This document shows, piece by piece, positions 23,832-32,469 of a DNA stretch of 36,002 nt. The DNA is from Magnetococcales bacterium (GTDB lineage Bacteria > Pseudomonadota > Magnetococcia > Magnetococcales > UBA8363): positions 1-36,002 of the forward strand of contig JADGCQ010000032.1 in NCBI GenBank assembly GCA_015228925.1, in the 5' to 3' direction. A model generated the notes under the pieces. It worked only from the letters and a program-made list of their open reading frames with translations, was not told where the DNA came from and searched no databases. Position 1 is the stretch's first letter, and each line of letters opens with the position of its first letter. A program made the position numbers and the translations under genes.

Positions 23832-24623
23832 ATGAATACCTCATCCTTGATCGATCATCCGCAGGTGACGCAAATATTGTTTCATCCCAGAGGGGAATGG
23901 GGTTATGCCCCGTCCCAGGTCGCCGTGGAACTCCATTTTCCCGTCGAGAATGGCGTGACCCTGGGCGGACGTCTCTATCGCACGGCTACACCCCATGGTC
24001 CATGGCTCCTCTATTGGCACGGCAATGGCGAAATTGCCGCCGATTACGAAGATATCGCTACGTTGTACACGGAGATGGGTTTCCATTTTCTTGTGGTCGA
24101 TTTTCGCGGATATGGCTTGAGTACGGCAACCCCTTCCGGCACAACCCTGTTGCAGGATGCGGTCGCGGTCGTCGATCTCCTGGAGTCTGTCGCCGGTCAT
24201 CATGCCCCAGGTCTGGATAACCTTTTTGTGATGGGGCGTTCTATGGGGAGTGCCGCTGCTATCGAAATCGCCGTGCGCCGACCGGAAAAAATCAAAGGGT
24301 TGATTCTTGAGAGCGGATTCGCTTTTTCCATCGCACTGATTGAACGATTGGGCGGTTTATCCCTGGAGGGTGTCCAGGAATCGGAGGGGTTTGACAGTTT
24401 GGAAAAAATGCGCACCATTCGCACACCATCCCTCCTGATCCATGGAGAAGAGGATGTCTTGATCCCGGTTACCGATAGCCAAGCGTTGTTTGATATCTGC
24501 CCGGCGGAAAATAAAAAATTGGTCAGAATCCCAAATTCTGGCCATAACGACTTGATGATGAATGGTATTTCTATTTATTTTGAGTCTATTGCACAGTTTG
24601 TCGCTTCTATTTACACACAGTGA
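23832..24623 (+). CDS. Alpha/beta hydrolase (serine aminopeptidase/BEM46-like)
   Basis: A 263-residue protein with the alpha/beta-fold triad. It has YWHGNGE oxyanion region (~62-68), VVDFRGYGLS, the nucleophile GRSMGS with Ser137, the acid in HGEEDVLIP (Asp208) and the base in PNSGHND (His238). RGYGxS plus GRSMGS is the usual pattern of BEM46/YfhR-type hydrolases. No signal peptide. The ATG at 23832 is chosen; a TTG six bases upstream is less likely. Ribosome-binding site is poor. It precedes glgC by 197 bases, probably without functional link. Substrate unknown. Confidence 0.85.
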   Translation: MNTSSLIDHPQVTQILFHPRGEWGYAPSQVAVELHFPVENGVTLGGRLYRTATPHGPWLLYWHGNGEIAADYEDIATLYTEMGFHFLVVDFRGYGLSTATPSGTTLLQDAVAVVDLLESVAGHHAPGLDNLFVMGRSMGSAAAIEIAVRRPEKIKGLILESGFAFSIALIERLGGLSLEGVQESEGFDSLEKMRTIRTPSLLIHGEEDVLIPVTDSQALFDICPAENKKLVRIPNSGHNDLMMNGISIYFESIAQFVASIYTQ

Positions 24624-24820
24624 GACGGGGTTTAAGGTGGTTGCGCTTTTGAGTTGTGTTGTATAAAGTTTAACGGGTTGGTAGCCGGTGAGGTCCGTGA
24701 GGTCTTTCGTCTCATGCCGATGGCAAACTTTCGCGTTTGCTGTTCCAATCCTTATGCGAGATGCCAGATGTCCACCTTCGCTAAAGATCAACCGCATTGA
24801 TTTTAGGAAAGTCCCTGAAT

Positions 24821-26107
24821 ATGTCTGTGAACCATAGCAAACAACACATTAATGAATCCTTGAGAAAAACACTCGCTCTGGTCTTGGCCGGAGGTCGGGG
24901 GACGAGACTTAAGGATTTAACCGACAACGAAGCGAAACCCGCTGTCCATTTTGGAGGTAAATACAGGCTGATCGATTTTCCACTGTCCAACTGCGTCAAC
25001 TCCGGGATCAGGCGAGTGGGTGTGGCCACACAATATCGGTCTCACAACCTGATTCAACATGTCCAACGGGGATGGAGCTTTTTCCGTTCCGAGTTGAACG
25101 AATACATCCAGGTATGGCCTGCGCAACAGTCGGACACACAATCCTGGTATGTCGGTACTGCCGATGCCGTCTTCCAGAACATGGATCTTATCAGCAACCA
25201 AAAAGCCGATTATATTTTGATCCTGGGTGGTGACCATATCTACAAACAGGATTATTCCATCATGCTGGAGGAACACATCGAAAGTGGTGCCGATGTTTCG
25301 GTGGCCTGCGTCGAGACCCCACGGGAGTTGGCCAGCGAATTTGGGGTCATGGGGGTGGATGGCACCGACCGGGTTGTCAGCTTTACCGAAAAACCCAGCA
25401 ACCCCCCCGGCATTCCTGACAGGCCCGATCAGGCATTGGCCAGCATGGGGATCTATATCTTCAATGCCTCCGTCATGCGTGACCAGTTGCTTCGGGATGC
25501 CGAGACTAAGGGATCCCATCATGATTTTGGCAGGGATATTATCCCTTACATGGTGGATAATGGGTTCCATGTTCAAGCGAGCCGTTTTTCCAAGAGTTGT
25601 GTGCGGGAGTCTCGCGACGTGGAAAACTATTGGCGGGATGTCGGAACGTTGGATGCCTATTGGGAAGCCAATATCGATCTGACCCAGGTGACACCCGCTC
25701 TGAATCTCTATGATCCCAACTGGAGTATCTGGACCTATCAGGTCCAAAGGCCAGCGGCTAAGTTTGTTTTTGACGATAATGATCGTCGTGGTATGGGGTT
25801 GGATGCGGTGGTTTCCAGTGGGTGTGTTGTTTCTGGTTCTACGGTCCGTCGCTCCCTTTTATTCAGCGATTGCCGCGTCAATTCCTATGGCTTGGTGGAA
25901 GACGCAGTTATCCTTCCCAGGGTCGATATCGGTCGCCGCTGTCTGCTGAAGAAGGTGGTGGTCGCCAAAGATTGCAAAATTCCCGATGGTTTCGTCGTTG
26001 GGGAAGACCCTGTCGAAGATGCCAAATGGTTTTATCAAACCAAGGGGGGGATTTGTCTGATTACCCAGCCCGGAATTGATAAATGGATTCAAGGGAAAGG
26101 ACGCTGA
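24821..26107 (+). CDS. glgC: Glucose-1-phosphate adenylyltransferase
   Basis: A 428-residue enzyme making ADP-glucose, the first committed step of bacterial glycogen synthesis. It shows LALVLAGGRGTRLKDLT (nucleotide loop), EAKPAVHFGGKYRLIDFPLSN, GTADAVFQN, ILGGDHIYKQDY, the sugar-site SFTEKP and DVGTLDAYWEAN, then a left-handed beta-helix C-terminus. The start at 24821 gives a normal N-terminus; an in-frame TTG lies eight codons earlier. Family members are allosterically controlled by fructose-1,6-bisphosphate or similar. No glgA or glgB lies in the window, so the pathway is split. A strong terminator follows at 26145-26189. Pgm (minus strand, 21387) provides its substrate. Confidence 0.96.
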   Translation: MSVNHSKQHINESLRKTLALVLAGGRGTRLKDLTDNEAKPAVHFGGKYRLIDFPLSNCVNSGIRRVGVATQYRSHNLIQHVQRGWSFFRSELNEYIQVWPAQQSDTQSWYVGTADAVFQNMDLISNQKADYILILGGDHIYKQDYSIMLEEHIESGADVSVACVETPRELASEFGVMGVDGTDRVVSFTEKPSNPPGIPDRPDQALASMGIYIFNASVMRDQLLRDAETKGSHHDFGRDIIPYMVDNGFHVQASRFSKSCVRESRDVENYWRDVGTLDAYWEANIDLTQVTPALNLYDPNWSIWTYQVQRPAAKFVFDDNDRRGMGLDAVVSSGCVVSGSTVRRSLLFSDCRVNSYGLVEDAVILPRVDIGRRCLLKKVVVAKDCKIPDGFVVGEDPVEDAKWFYQTKGGICLITQPGIDKWIQGKGR

Positions 26108-26144
26108 ATTACGGTGCTAAGGTTTTGATTGCATATCCGCTTTT

Positions 26145-26189
26145 CCAAGGAGGGTAATGGTTTCTTTTACCCTCCTTGGATGTTTTTTT
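26145..26189 (+). terminator. Rho-independent terminator of glgC
   Basis: CCAAGGAGGGTAA (26145-26157) is exactly complementary to TTACCCTCCTTGG (26167-26179), with a nine-base loop and a run of T at 26183-26189. The perfect 13-bp stem plus T tract, 37 bases past the glgC stop, is a textbook intrinsic terminator. It also separates glgC from the convergent HAD gene. Confidence 0.92.
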
Positions 26190-26202
26190 GTTGAACTCTG
26201 TC

Positions 26203-26859
26203 TTACTTTCTCAGAGTTATCGTCGGCCATCCCCGTTTCTGGGCGATGGCTCGGAAACGGTCATCGGGGTCAACGACCCGGGGGTTGTCCACCTGTTCCA
26301 ACAGGGGAATATCGTTTAACGAATCAGAATAAAACCAACTACCATGCCATGTTTCATGATGGTCTAACATCCATTCTCGCAGCCGTTGCACCTTTCCATG
26401 TTGAAAACAGGGGATCCCTTGGGGGCGTCCGGTGAAGCCGTGTTCATTGGTTTCCACATCGGTCGCCAGCAAAATATCCACGCCCAGGAGTTTGGCAATG
26501 GGTTCGGTAACAAAACGGTTGGTGGCGGTAATGATGATTAACGTATCCTGGCGTTGGCGGTGAAATTGCAAAAGGTCCGGGGTTCCGGGTGCGATGATGG
26601 GTGTGATGGTTTCTGCAACAAATTGGCGGCGCCATGTCTCCAGGGTGGAGCGGTCGAAACGGGCCAATACCGAAAGTTGAAATTCCAGGTAGGCGGCCAT
26701 GTCGAGGGTTCCTTGGGAATAGTCCTCATAGAATTGTTTGTTTTTTAGTTCATAGATATCCTTGTCCATAATCCCCTGTTCCACCAGAAAACAGCCCCAT
26801 AAATAATCGCTGTCACCCGTTAATAGCGTATGATCCAAATCAAAAAGTGCCAAAGCCAT
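26203..26859 (-). CDS. HAD-IB family phosphatase (phosphoserine phosphatase-like)
   Basis: A 218-residue hydrolase of the haloacid dehalogenase superfamily. Motif I is LFDLDHTLL with nucleophile Asp7 and acid Asp9. Motif II is IITATN, and motif IV is YSDSLNDIPLL. A four-helix cap lies between motifs I and II, which places it in subfamily IB with SerB and related phosphatases. Members hydrolyse phosphoserine, phosphoethanolamine-like or histidinol phosphate, and the substrate is not decidable here. A GGGGAAAAAAGAA stretch precedes the ATG. It is convergent with glgC and alone in its transcription unit. Confidence 0.88.
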   Translation of the reverse strand: MALALFDLDHTLLTGDSDYLWGCFLVEQGIMDKDIYELKNKQFYEDYSQGTLDMAAYLEFQLSVLARFDRSTLETWRRQFVAETITPIIAPGTPDLLQFHRQRQDTLIIITATNRFVTEPIAKLLGVDILLATDVETNEHGFTGRPQGIPCFQHGKVQRLREWMLDHHETWHGSWFYSDSLNDIPLLEQVDNPRVVDPDDRFRAIAQKRGWPTITLRK

Positions 26860-27074
26860 TTCTTTTTTCCCCTATGGTTAAACCTGCCTTGCATTGTTGC
26901 ATTGTTTCAACGAAAATAAATGGTGCGTATGGTTGTCTAAGCGATTGGCGTGTTTTTGAAATCATTCAAGTGGACGCCGTAAACGACCGAAGCAGGTCGT
27001 AGTGCTGTCGTCTCATGGAAAGATTTCCAAATGATGCCCATCAATGATGCTGTGTTCCCAAGTGGGAGGGGACC

Positions 27075-27482
27075 ATGTTTAACGCGATTCCAGTATCCAA
27101 TGCGCTTGTGCTTTCCACCCCCATGACGCAGCAGACGGCATTGGCCAACGCTTCTCAGGAAATTCGTACCAATAACCAGGAACAATTAGAAGCCCGAAGC
27201 GTGGCCAATCTCAAGGAAATACGCAAGGGACGTCAACTGCGTGACCAGGAGGACGACGAGGAACCGGAAACTGGGGAAAAACGGAGGGAGCCTTCGTCTG
27301 GATCGCCCCCTTTTGACGATATGGTCAAAAAAAAGCAACAGCAGCTTGCAAAAACGGCGCAAGGGGTTTCCTCGTTTTTTCTGGATATTACGGGAACTCC
27401 TCCCGCTGCCGATCAAAGAAAAGCGGGGAGTGCAACATACAGGGTCGCGTCTCGTCTGAAGTCCGTTGATTTGATCGCTTGA
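27075..27482 (+). CDS. Hypothetical protein, charged and largely disordered
   Basis: A 135-residue protein with no recognised domain. A strong GGGAGGGGACC ribosome-binding site precedes the ATG, which supports it as a real gene. After an Ala/Asn/Gln-rich N-terminus it has a very acidic-basic middle (RDQEDDEEPETGEKRREP, about 56-73). The rest is a helical segment and a short conserved-looking tail ending VDLIA. No signal peptide or membrane helix. Composition suggests a disordered adaptor or scaffold. The 215 bases upstream (26860-27074) hold no other gene, only its presumed promoter. Confidence 0.6.
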   Translation: MFNAIPVSNALVLSTPMTQQTALANASQEIRTNNQEQLEARSVANLKEIRKGRQLRDQEDDEEPETGEKRREPSSGSPPFDDMVKKKQQQLAKTAQGVSSFFLDITGTPPAADQRKAGSATYRVASRLKSVDLIA

Positions 27483-27556
27483 TTGGGCAGATTGTGTGTT
27501 CGATCACCTCCATATGGTTTTATCGGCGGATTTGCGGTTTTTGATGTGACAATGCC

Positions 27557-27829
27557 ATGGCCCATCGCCCTGAAAAAACGGATTCCCTTGTGCTGTGTCT
27601 GCGGTGCCGACATTTTCGGATTACTTGGCAGGCGGCTTTTCCAAGGTCGTGCCAGGTCATGGGATTTAAAACCAAGGATTGGCCCTGTCTTGAGGTGCAA
27701 CGCAGTTCCGGGTCTCCGTGTCTGGCTTTTGAGGAGAAAAAAAACTTTGTCCCTGCGGAGAAGGGGGGCGGGGCGGACGATGCGTTGGATTCTTCGGAGT
27801 CCCCAAAGGGGTTTTCCAGAATCGTGTGA
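27557..27829 (+). CDS. Small Cys-rich protein
   Basis: A 90-residue protein. The first ~60 residues carry a compact pattern of LCLRCRHFRITWQAAFP, then SCQVMGFKTK, and SGSPCLAFEEK, with cysteines at 14, 17, 32, 44 and 55. A similar pattern, Cys-x2-Cys followed by F-x-TW, a second CxxxGFK and SG-x-PC, occurs in small hypothetical proteins of delta-like proteobacteria and Firmicutes, as I recall them. A zinc ribbon is likely but unproven. It ends 25 bases before crcB. The larger overlapping frame at 27483 is rejected because it lacks this pattern. Function unknown. Confidence 0.6.
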   Translation: MAHRPEKTDSLVLCLRCRHFRITWQAAFPRSCQVMGFKTKDWPCLEVQRSSGSPCLAFEEKKNFVPAEKGGGADDALDSSESPKGFSRIV

Positions 27830-27854
27830 ATAACCTGTCTTAACTTTCTTTCTG

Positions 27855-28241
27855 ATGGAAAACATGGTCAAAACCATTTTTGCTGTTGCCTTGGGGGGAT
27901 CCGTGGGGGCCGTTGCCCGGTATTTGATTTCCAACGCCGTATACGCTTGGTTGGGGCGCGGCTTTCCGTGGGGAACCCTTTTTGTCAATGTTGGCGGCTC
28001 CTTGATCATGGGGATATTGTTTCAGGTTTTTTCGGAACGGTATGCCGAACACGATGTTTGGCGTGCGGCGTTGCTTGTTGGGGTCTTGGGGGCACTGACG
28101 ACGTTTTCTTCCTTTTCCCTGGAAACGTTGCAGTTGATCCAAAATGGGGAATTCAGGTTGTCTCTGATGAATATCGCCGCAAGCGTTATTTTATGTCTTG
28201 TGGGTGTTTGGGGGGGATTGGTGCTGGCGCGCACGATCTGA
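27855..28241 (+). CDS. crcB: Fluoride ion channel CrcB/FluC
   Basis: A 128-residue, four-helix membrane protein that exports fluoride as a dual-topology dimer. It contains the family motifs [27 protein letters not shown] and [13 protein letters not shown], which include the conserved Asn, Phe and Ser/Thr residues lining the pores. Length matches single-gene FluC proteins (about 125), so it should form a homodimer. I looked for the crcB riboswitch core upstream and did not see it. Lies 25 bases downstream of the Cys-rich gene and 41 upstream of the dehydrogenase, which may belong to the same transcript. Confidence 0.95.
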   Translation: MENMVKTIFAVALGGSVGAVARYLISNAVYAWLGRGFPWGTLFVNVGGSLIMGILFQVFSERYAEHDVWRAALLVGVLGALTTFSSFSLETLQLIQNGEFRLSLMNIAASVILCLVGVWGGLVLARTI

Positions 28242-28282
28242 ACCTAGGTCTTTACTGTTGCCATGGACAAGGAAAAGTTTCC

Positions 28283-29590
28283 ATGAAATCAACATTTCTG
28301 GATAAGTTGAAAAAACGGGAAATGGTCGTTGGCGTGATTGGACTGGGTTATGTTGGTTTGCCCCTGGCACATCGTTTCCTCGAAGAGGGTTTTGTCGTCG
28401 CCGGTTTTGATATTGATCCGGTCAAAATCGACAAACTGGAACGGGGCATCCGCTATATCGAACATCTCCCCGCGCAACCGTTCCAGGAGGCCATTCAAGC
28501 AGGAAAATTTTGGGGAACAACCGATTTCTCCCGCGTCAGCGAGGCCGATGTCATTATTTTGTGCGTCCCCACGCCGCTCAATCGCAATCGGGAACCGGAT
28601 ATTTCCTTCATTACCCGTTCTATGGACGCCATTTTACCCTATTTGCGTCCGGGGCAACTTCTCTCCTTGGAGAGTACAACCTATCCAGGGACAACCGAAG
28701 AGCATATTGAACCGCGTGTTCGGGAAAGGGGATTGGTGATTGGCAAAGATTTTTTTGTGGTCTATTCTCCCGAAAGGGAAGATCCGGCCAACGCCGAATT
28801 TTCTACCCGGACCATCCCCAAGGTATGTGGGGGTACGACCCCCGATTGCTTGGAGGTTGGGGGTGCCTTATACGGGGCCATTATCGATCAGATCGTTCCG
28901 GTCTCCTCCACAGCGGTGGCGGAGATGGTCAAAATTTTGGAAAATACCTATCGTTCGGTGAACATCGCTTTGGTGAATGAGCTTAAACTGGTGGCCGACC
29001 GGATGGGAATGGACATTTTTGAGGTGATCCATGCGGCCTCAACAAAACCGTTTGGCTTCAAGGCATTTTTCCCAGGGCCGGGTCTGGGTGGACATTGTAT
29101 TCCCATCGATCCCTTTTATTTGACCTGGAAAGCGCGAGAATACGGCGTCAATACGCGCTTTATCGAATTGGCTGGCGAGGTCAATGCCGCGATGCCGGAC
29201 TATGTGATCGGCAAGGTCATCGATGCGTTGAATGATCATGGCAAAGCGTTGCGCAATGCCAAAATATTGGTGTTGGGTTTGGCGTATAAAAAAAATGTGG
29301 ACGATGTTCGGGAATCCCCAAGCTTTGTTTTGCTGACACGGCTGATGGCCAAGGGGGCCGTCGTTGACTATTCCGATCCGCATGTGGCCTCCATTCCACC
29401 CATGCGTGCTTACGCCATCAAAAAAATGAGTGTTCCCATCACCCAGGAAACTTTGGAGAGTTATGATTGCATCATCGTTGCGACAGACCATGATCGATTT
29501 GATTGGAAGTTGATTGAACGACATGCCATGTTGATCATCGATGCCCGTGGACGATTTGGCACGGTTAAAGGGAAAATCATCCGGGCATGA
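28283..29590 (+). CDS. Nucleotide-sugar dehydrogenase (UDP-GlcNAc 6-dehydrogenase-like, WbpA/TviB group)
   Basis: A 435-residue enzyme that oxidises a UDP-hexose or UDP-HexNAc C6 to the uronic acid, using two NAD. The N-terminal Rossmann motif is [14 protein letters not shown]. Then come [22 protein letters not shown] and the catalytic cysteine in [16 protein letters not shown], followed by the C-terminal [17 protein letters not shown]. The pattern is closest to WbpA/TviB-type UDP-N-acetylglucosamine dehydrogenases, but UDP-glucose is possible. The ATG at 28283 with AAGGAAA upstream is preferred to a much longer frame that overlaps crcB. It precedes manC, suggesting precursor supply for surface polysaccharide. 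Confidence 0.9.
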   Translation: MKSTFLDKLKKREMVVGVIGLGYVGLPLAHRFLEEGFVVAGFDIDPVKIDKLERGIRYIEHLPAQPFQEAIQAGKFWGTTDFSRVSEADVIILCVPTPLNRNREPDISFITRSMDAILPYLRPGQLLSLESTTYPGTTEEHIEPRVRERGLVIGKDFFVVYSPEREDPANAEFSTRTIPKVCGGTTPDCLEVGGALYGAIIDQIVPVSSTAVAEMVKILENTYRSVNIALVNELKLVADRMGMDIFEVIHAASTKPFGFKAFFPGPGLGGHCIPIDPFYLTWKAREYGVNTRFIELAGEVNAAMPDYVIGKVIDALNDHGKALRNAKILVLGLAYKKNVDDVRESPSFVLLTRLMAKGAVVDYSDPHVASIPPMRAYAIKKMSVPITQETLESYDCIIVATDHDRFDWKLIERHAMLIIDARGRFGTVKGKIIRA

Positions 29591-29641
29591 GTCATCGTGT
29601 AACATCGCATTGGTTTATTTTGTTTCTACAAGGAGTATTGC

Positions 29642-31060
29642 ATGGCGATTATTCCCGTGATCTTGTCGGGTGGTTCGGGGACGCGACTTTGGCCCCTTTC
29701 CAGGGAGGCCTATCCCAAGCAGTTTTTACAACTGTTTGATCACCATTCCTTGTTTCAATCGACCCTCCTCCGTTTGAAGGGGATGGAGGGTGTTGGGGCA
29801 CCGTTGATCATTTGTAACGATCAACATCGGTTTGTGGTCGCCGAACAGGCCCAGGGGGTTGGTGTTGCCCTGTCGGGTATTATTTTGGAACCGGTGGGGA
29901 GGAATACCGCTCCGGCGGTTGCGGCGGCTTGCGCTTTTGCCATGGAAACACACCCCGATGCCGTCCTGCTGATACTCCCGGCGGATCATCTGATATTGGA
30001 CTTGGTGGCGTTCCAACAGGCGATTGGGCAAGGCTTGGGGTATGCGCAATCGGGGCATGTCGTCACCTTTGGCATCGTTCCCAAAACGCCTGAGACCGGA
30101 TTTGGTTATATCCATAGGGGTGCTGGGAATGATGGGGCTGGTTTTGCGATCCAACGTTTTGTTGAAAAACCGGACGTGGTTACCGCACAGTCCTATCTGG
30201 ATTCGGGTGCGTATTACTGGAACAGTGGCATGTTCATGTTCGCTGCCCAAGTGATGATGGCCGAACTCAATACCCATGCACCGGAAGTGGCCTATTCTGC
30301 CCAAGAGGGGTTGGCGCAAGCGATCAAAGATTTTGATTTTATCCGCCTGGATTTGGCGTCTTTTTCAACAAGTCCCAAAATTTCCATCGATTATGCGGTG
30401 ATGGAAAAAACCAATCTTGGGGTTGTTTTGCCGCTGGATGCGGGCTGGAGTGATGTGGGATCATGGGCGGCACTTTGGGGGGTTGGGGAAAAAGATACTG
30501 CCGATAACGTGATTATCGGCGATGCTTTGCTTCATAATGTCGATCATTGTTACATACGCTCCGAAAGCCGCTTGGTCGCGGGGGTTGGGCTGTCCAACCA
30601 TGTGGTCATCGAAACGGCGGATGCTGTTTTGGTGGCTGCCAAAGATAGCGTTCAGGATGTTGGCTCCATTGTGAAACAATTGCAGCAACTGGGACGGCGC
30701 GAGCATCAGAATCGACAACGGGTTTTCCGCCCGTGGGGCAGCTATAAATGCTTGAATATAGAAGACCGGTTCCAAGTCAAACGGATACGGGTGAACCCTG
30801 GGGCGACGTTATCGTTACAGATGCACCATCATCGGGCGGAGCATTGGATTGTGGTTCGCGGTACGGCGCAGGTGATACGGGGCGATGAATCCTTTTTGTT
30901 GACGGAGGACCAATCGACCTATATCCCCTTGGGTGTGCGCCACCGTTTGGCCAATCCCGGAAAAATCCCTTTGGACATCATAGAGATTCAGTCGGGTAGC
31001 TACCTTGGCGAAGATGATATTCTTCGGTTTGAGGATGACTATGGACGGTCATCGGACTAG
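29642..31060 (+). CDS. manC: Bifunctional mannose-1-phosphate guanylyltransferase / mannose-6-phosphate isomerase
   Basis: A 472-residue enzyme. The N-terminal domain (1-~340) makes GDP-mannose: PVILSGGSGTRLWPLSREA, YPKQFL, and FVEKPD. The C-terminal cupin (about 360-465) is the type II isomerase: FRPWGSYKCLN, ISLQ-like LSLQMHHHRAEHWIVV and the ITR-type box. Length and order match ManC/AlgA proteins. The gene starts with a clear AAGGAG site, 51 bases after the dehydrogenase. Product GDP-mannose feeds exopolysaccharide or LPS sugars. Whether both activities are retained is inferred from intact motifs. Confidence 0.95.
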   Translation: MAIIPVILSGGSGTRLWPLSREAYPKQFLQLFDHHSLFQSTLLRLKGMEGVGAPLIICNDQHRFVVAEQAQGVGVALSGIILEPVGRNTAPAVAAACAFAMETHPDAVLLILPADHLILDLVAFQQAIGQGLGYAQSGHVVTFGIVPKTPETGFGYIHRGAGNDGAGFAIQRFVEKPDVVTAQSYLDSGAYYWNSGMFMFAAQVMMAELNTHAPEVAYSAQEGLAQAIKDFDFIRLDLASFSTSPKISIDYAVMEKTNLGVVLPLDAGWSDVGSWAALWGVGEKDTADNVIIGDALLHNVDHCYIRSESRLVAGVGLSNHVVIETADAVLVAAKDSVQDVGSIVKQLQQLGRREHQNRQRVFRPWGSYKCLNIEDRFQVKRIRVNPGATLSLQMHHHRAEHWIVVRGTAQVIRGDESFLLTEDQSTYIPLGVRHRLANPGKIPLDIIEIQSGSYLGEDDILRFEDDYGRSSD

Positions 31061-31088
31061 AATCGGCGGTTTGGGAAGGTGTTGCTGG

Positions 31089-31289
31089 TTATCGTTTTCG
31101 ACCATGGACCAGCCACACGGAAAACGTCCCCAGTTCTCCCCGCAATTGTTGGACCTGGGGTGAGTTCATGATGATGTTGGGATCCAGGTTTAAATCGAAG
31201 TCGGCATCCAGTTCCTGGATGAGTTTTTGGATGGCATCGTTAATGGATTTGCTGGATTTTTCAAGAATATCATCGATTCCACAGGTCAT
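31089..31289 (-). CDS. Small hypothetical protein
   Basis: A 66-residue protein starting MTCGIDDILEKSSKSIND. The CAGGAGAAAAGTC just before the ATG is a good ribosome-binding site, which is why this internal start is chosen over a frame extending 30 codons upstream. It contains an amphipathic helix followed by an acidic stretch (ELDADFDLNLDP) and no membrane segment. It is divergent from mobA. No family recognised. Confidence 0.55.
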   Translation of the reverse strand: MTCGIDDILEKSSKSINDAIQKLIQELDADFDLNLDPNIIMNSPQVQQLRGELGTFSVWLVHGRKR

Positions 31290-31449
31290 GACTTTTCTCC
31301 TGGAATGCAAACGGATGGAGGGACAGGTTTTGGGGTGGTCTCTTGGGGAAGATGGACAGTGTTGTGTGTCAAGGACCATCCTACGGCCATGTTATCATCA
31401 ATCATGATCTGGCACGACTTTTTTTGACGACAACCATAAGGTTTCTGCA

Positions 31450-32079
31450 ATGTTCCCGGGTCGTGATGGCATCACAGGTTTGATCCTTGCCGGGGGCGAT
31501 GGCCAGCGCATTGGCGGGGGTGGGAAGGCGTTGCTGTCTTTGGACGGTCGTTCACTGTTGGAACATGTTCGGCGTCGTCTGGAACCGCAAACCTGTGGTA
31601 TCATGCTTGCGGTTCATGGTGATCGGGAGGCCTTGATTCCTTTTTGCGGGGACTGCATGGTCGTTGTGGATTCCCGTATGCCGAGGCAGGGACCTATGGC
31701 GGGATTGGAGGCGGCCCTCAAGACGGTCACGACCGACTGGTTGTTATCGGTGCCGGTGGATGTTCCATTTTTCCCGATGGATTTGGCACAACGTCTTTTT
31801 TCGGAAGCCAAAGGGGGTGAATCCCCGGTCATTGCCGTGAATCGGGGGAGAGAACATCCCGTGATTGCGCTCTGGCCAAAAAACATTGTGGGAAAAATCA
31901 CCATGGCCCTGGACAATAATGATCGCGGTCTGAAATACTTCCTGCGCCACGTCTCTCATGTCGCGGTAACTTTCTCCGACGAAAATAACGGAGTCGATCC
32001 ATTTTTTAATATCAATACACGGGAAGACCTGCAATGGGCGGAACAATGGCTGCATGGGGTGACAGTGAAGCCGGGTTGA
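31450..32079 (+). CDS. mobA: Molybdenum cofactor guanylyltransferase
   Basis: A 209-residue protein that attaches GMP to molybdopterin to give the MGD cofactor. It begins TGLILAGGDGQRIGGGGKALL, the GTP-binding loop. It then has MPRQGPMAGLEAAL, SVPVDVPFFP with the metal-binding Asp, and a C-terminal FFNINTREDL typical of MobA. AAGG lies nine bases before the ATG. MGD cofactor serves DMSO-reductase-type enzymes, the class usually paired with NrfD-like subunits, though none is encoded here. Cytoplasmic. Confidence 0.93.
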   Translation: MFPGRDGITGLILAGGDGQRIGGGGKALLSLDGRSLLEHVRRRLEPQTCGIMLAVHGDREALIPFCGDCMVVVDSRMPRQGPMAGLEAALKTVTTDWLLSVPVDVPFFPMDLAQRLFSEAKGGESPVIAVNRGREHPVIALWPKNIVGKITMALDNNDRGLKYFLRHVSHVAVTFSDENNGVDPFFNINTREDLQWAEQWLHGVTVKPG

Positions 32080-32124
32080 TATCCATTTCATTGTGACGGT
32101 AGTACCTTGAGTTTGGGGAGCGAA

Positions 32125-32469
32125 ATGGCTGAGAAGGAAAGGGTTGCCCAGCCTCTGGATGGGGAGGGGGAGTTGGAGCGGAGGATTTTGATCCTTGAGG
32201 AGGAGTTGCAGTCGATCAAGGCGACCATGGTGGCTTTGCCGTCCATTTTGGAAAAGGAAAAAGCGGAAATCATGAAAAAATTGGAGGCGGTGGATGGGGT
32301 GAAAAAAACGCTCCAAGATGTTTCCCACACCGCAGAACAATCCAGCAAGGTGGTCAATCATTTAGAACGGCGGGTGGAAGTGGTCAAAAAAGATGCCATC
32401 AACGGATTTGTTGTCAGTACAATTATTTTTTCCCTACTCATGATTCTTTCCATTTTTGTGCGAGTCTGA
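32125..32469 (+). CDS. Coiled-coil protein with C-terminal membrane anchor
   Basis: A 114-residue protein: a long helix-forming segment (ELERRILILEEELQSIK to LERRVEVVKKDA) likely to be a coiled coil, and a single C-terminal hydrophobic helix (FVVSTIIFSLLMILSIFV). GGGGAG precedes the ATG at 32125; a TTG six codons earlier is less likely. The stop codon is immediately followed by the ATG of the CheW gene, so the two are co-translated. The pairing suggests it anchors or organises the CheW-like protein at the membrane. No named family. Confidence 0.7.
   Translation: MAEKERVAQPLDGEGELERRILILEEELQSIKATMVALPSILEKEKAEIMKKLEAVDGVKKTLQDVSHTAEQSSKVVNHLERRVEVVKKDAINGFVVSTIIFSLLMILSIFVRV

Noticed and set aside
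24917-25747. 276-residue minus-strand frame across glgC
   Set aside because: Fully opposite the well-supported glgC and without recognisable motifs.
27830-27854. Fluoride riboswitch ahead of crcB
   Set aside because: The conserved crcB-motif core was not found in the short gap or in the preceding gene.
27413-28009. 198-residue minus-strand frame
   Set aside because: It crosses the Cys-rich gene and crcB on the other strand and has an unlikely composition.
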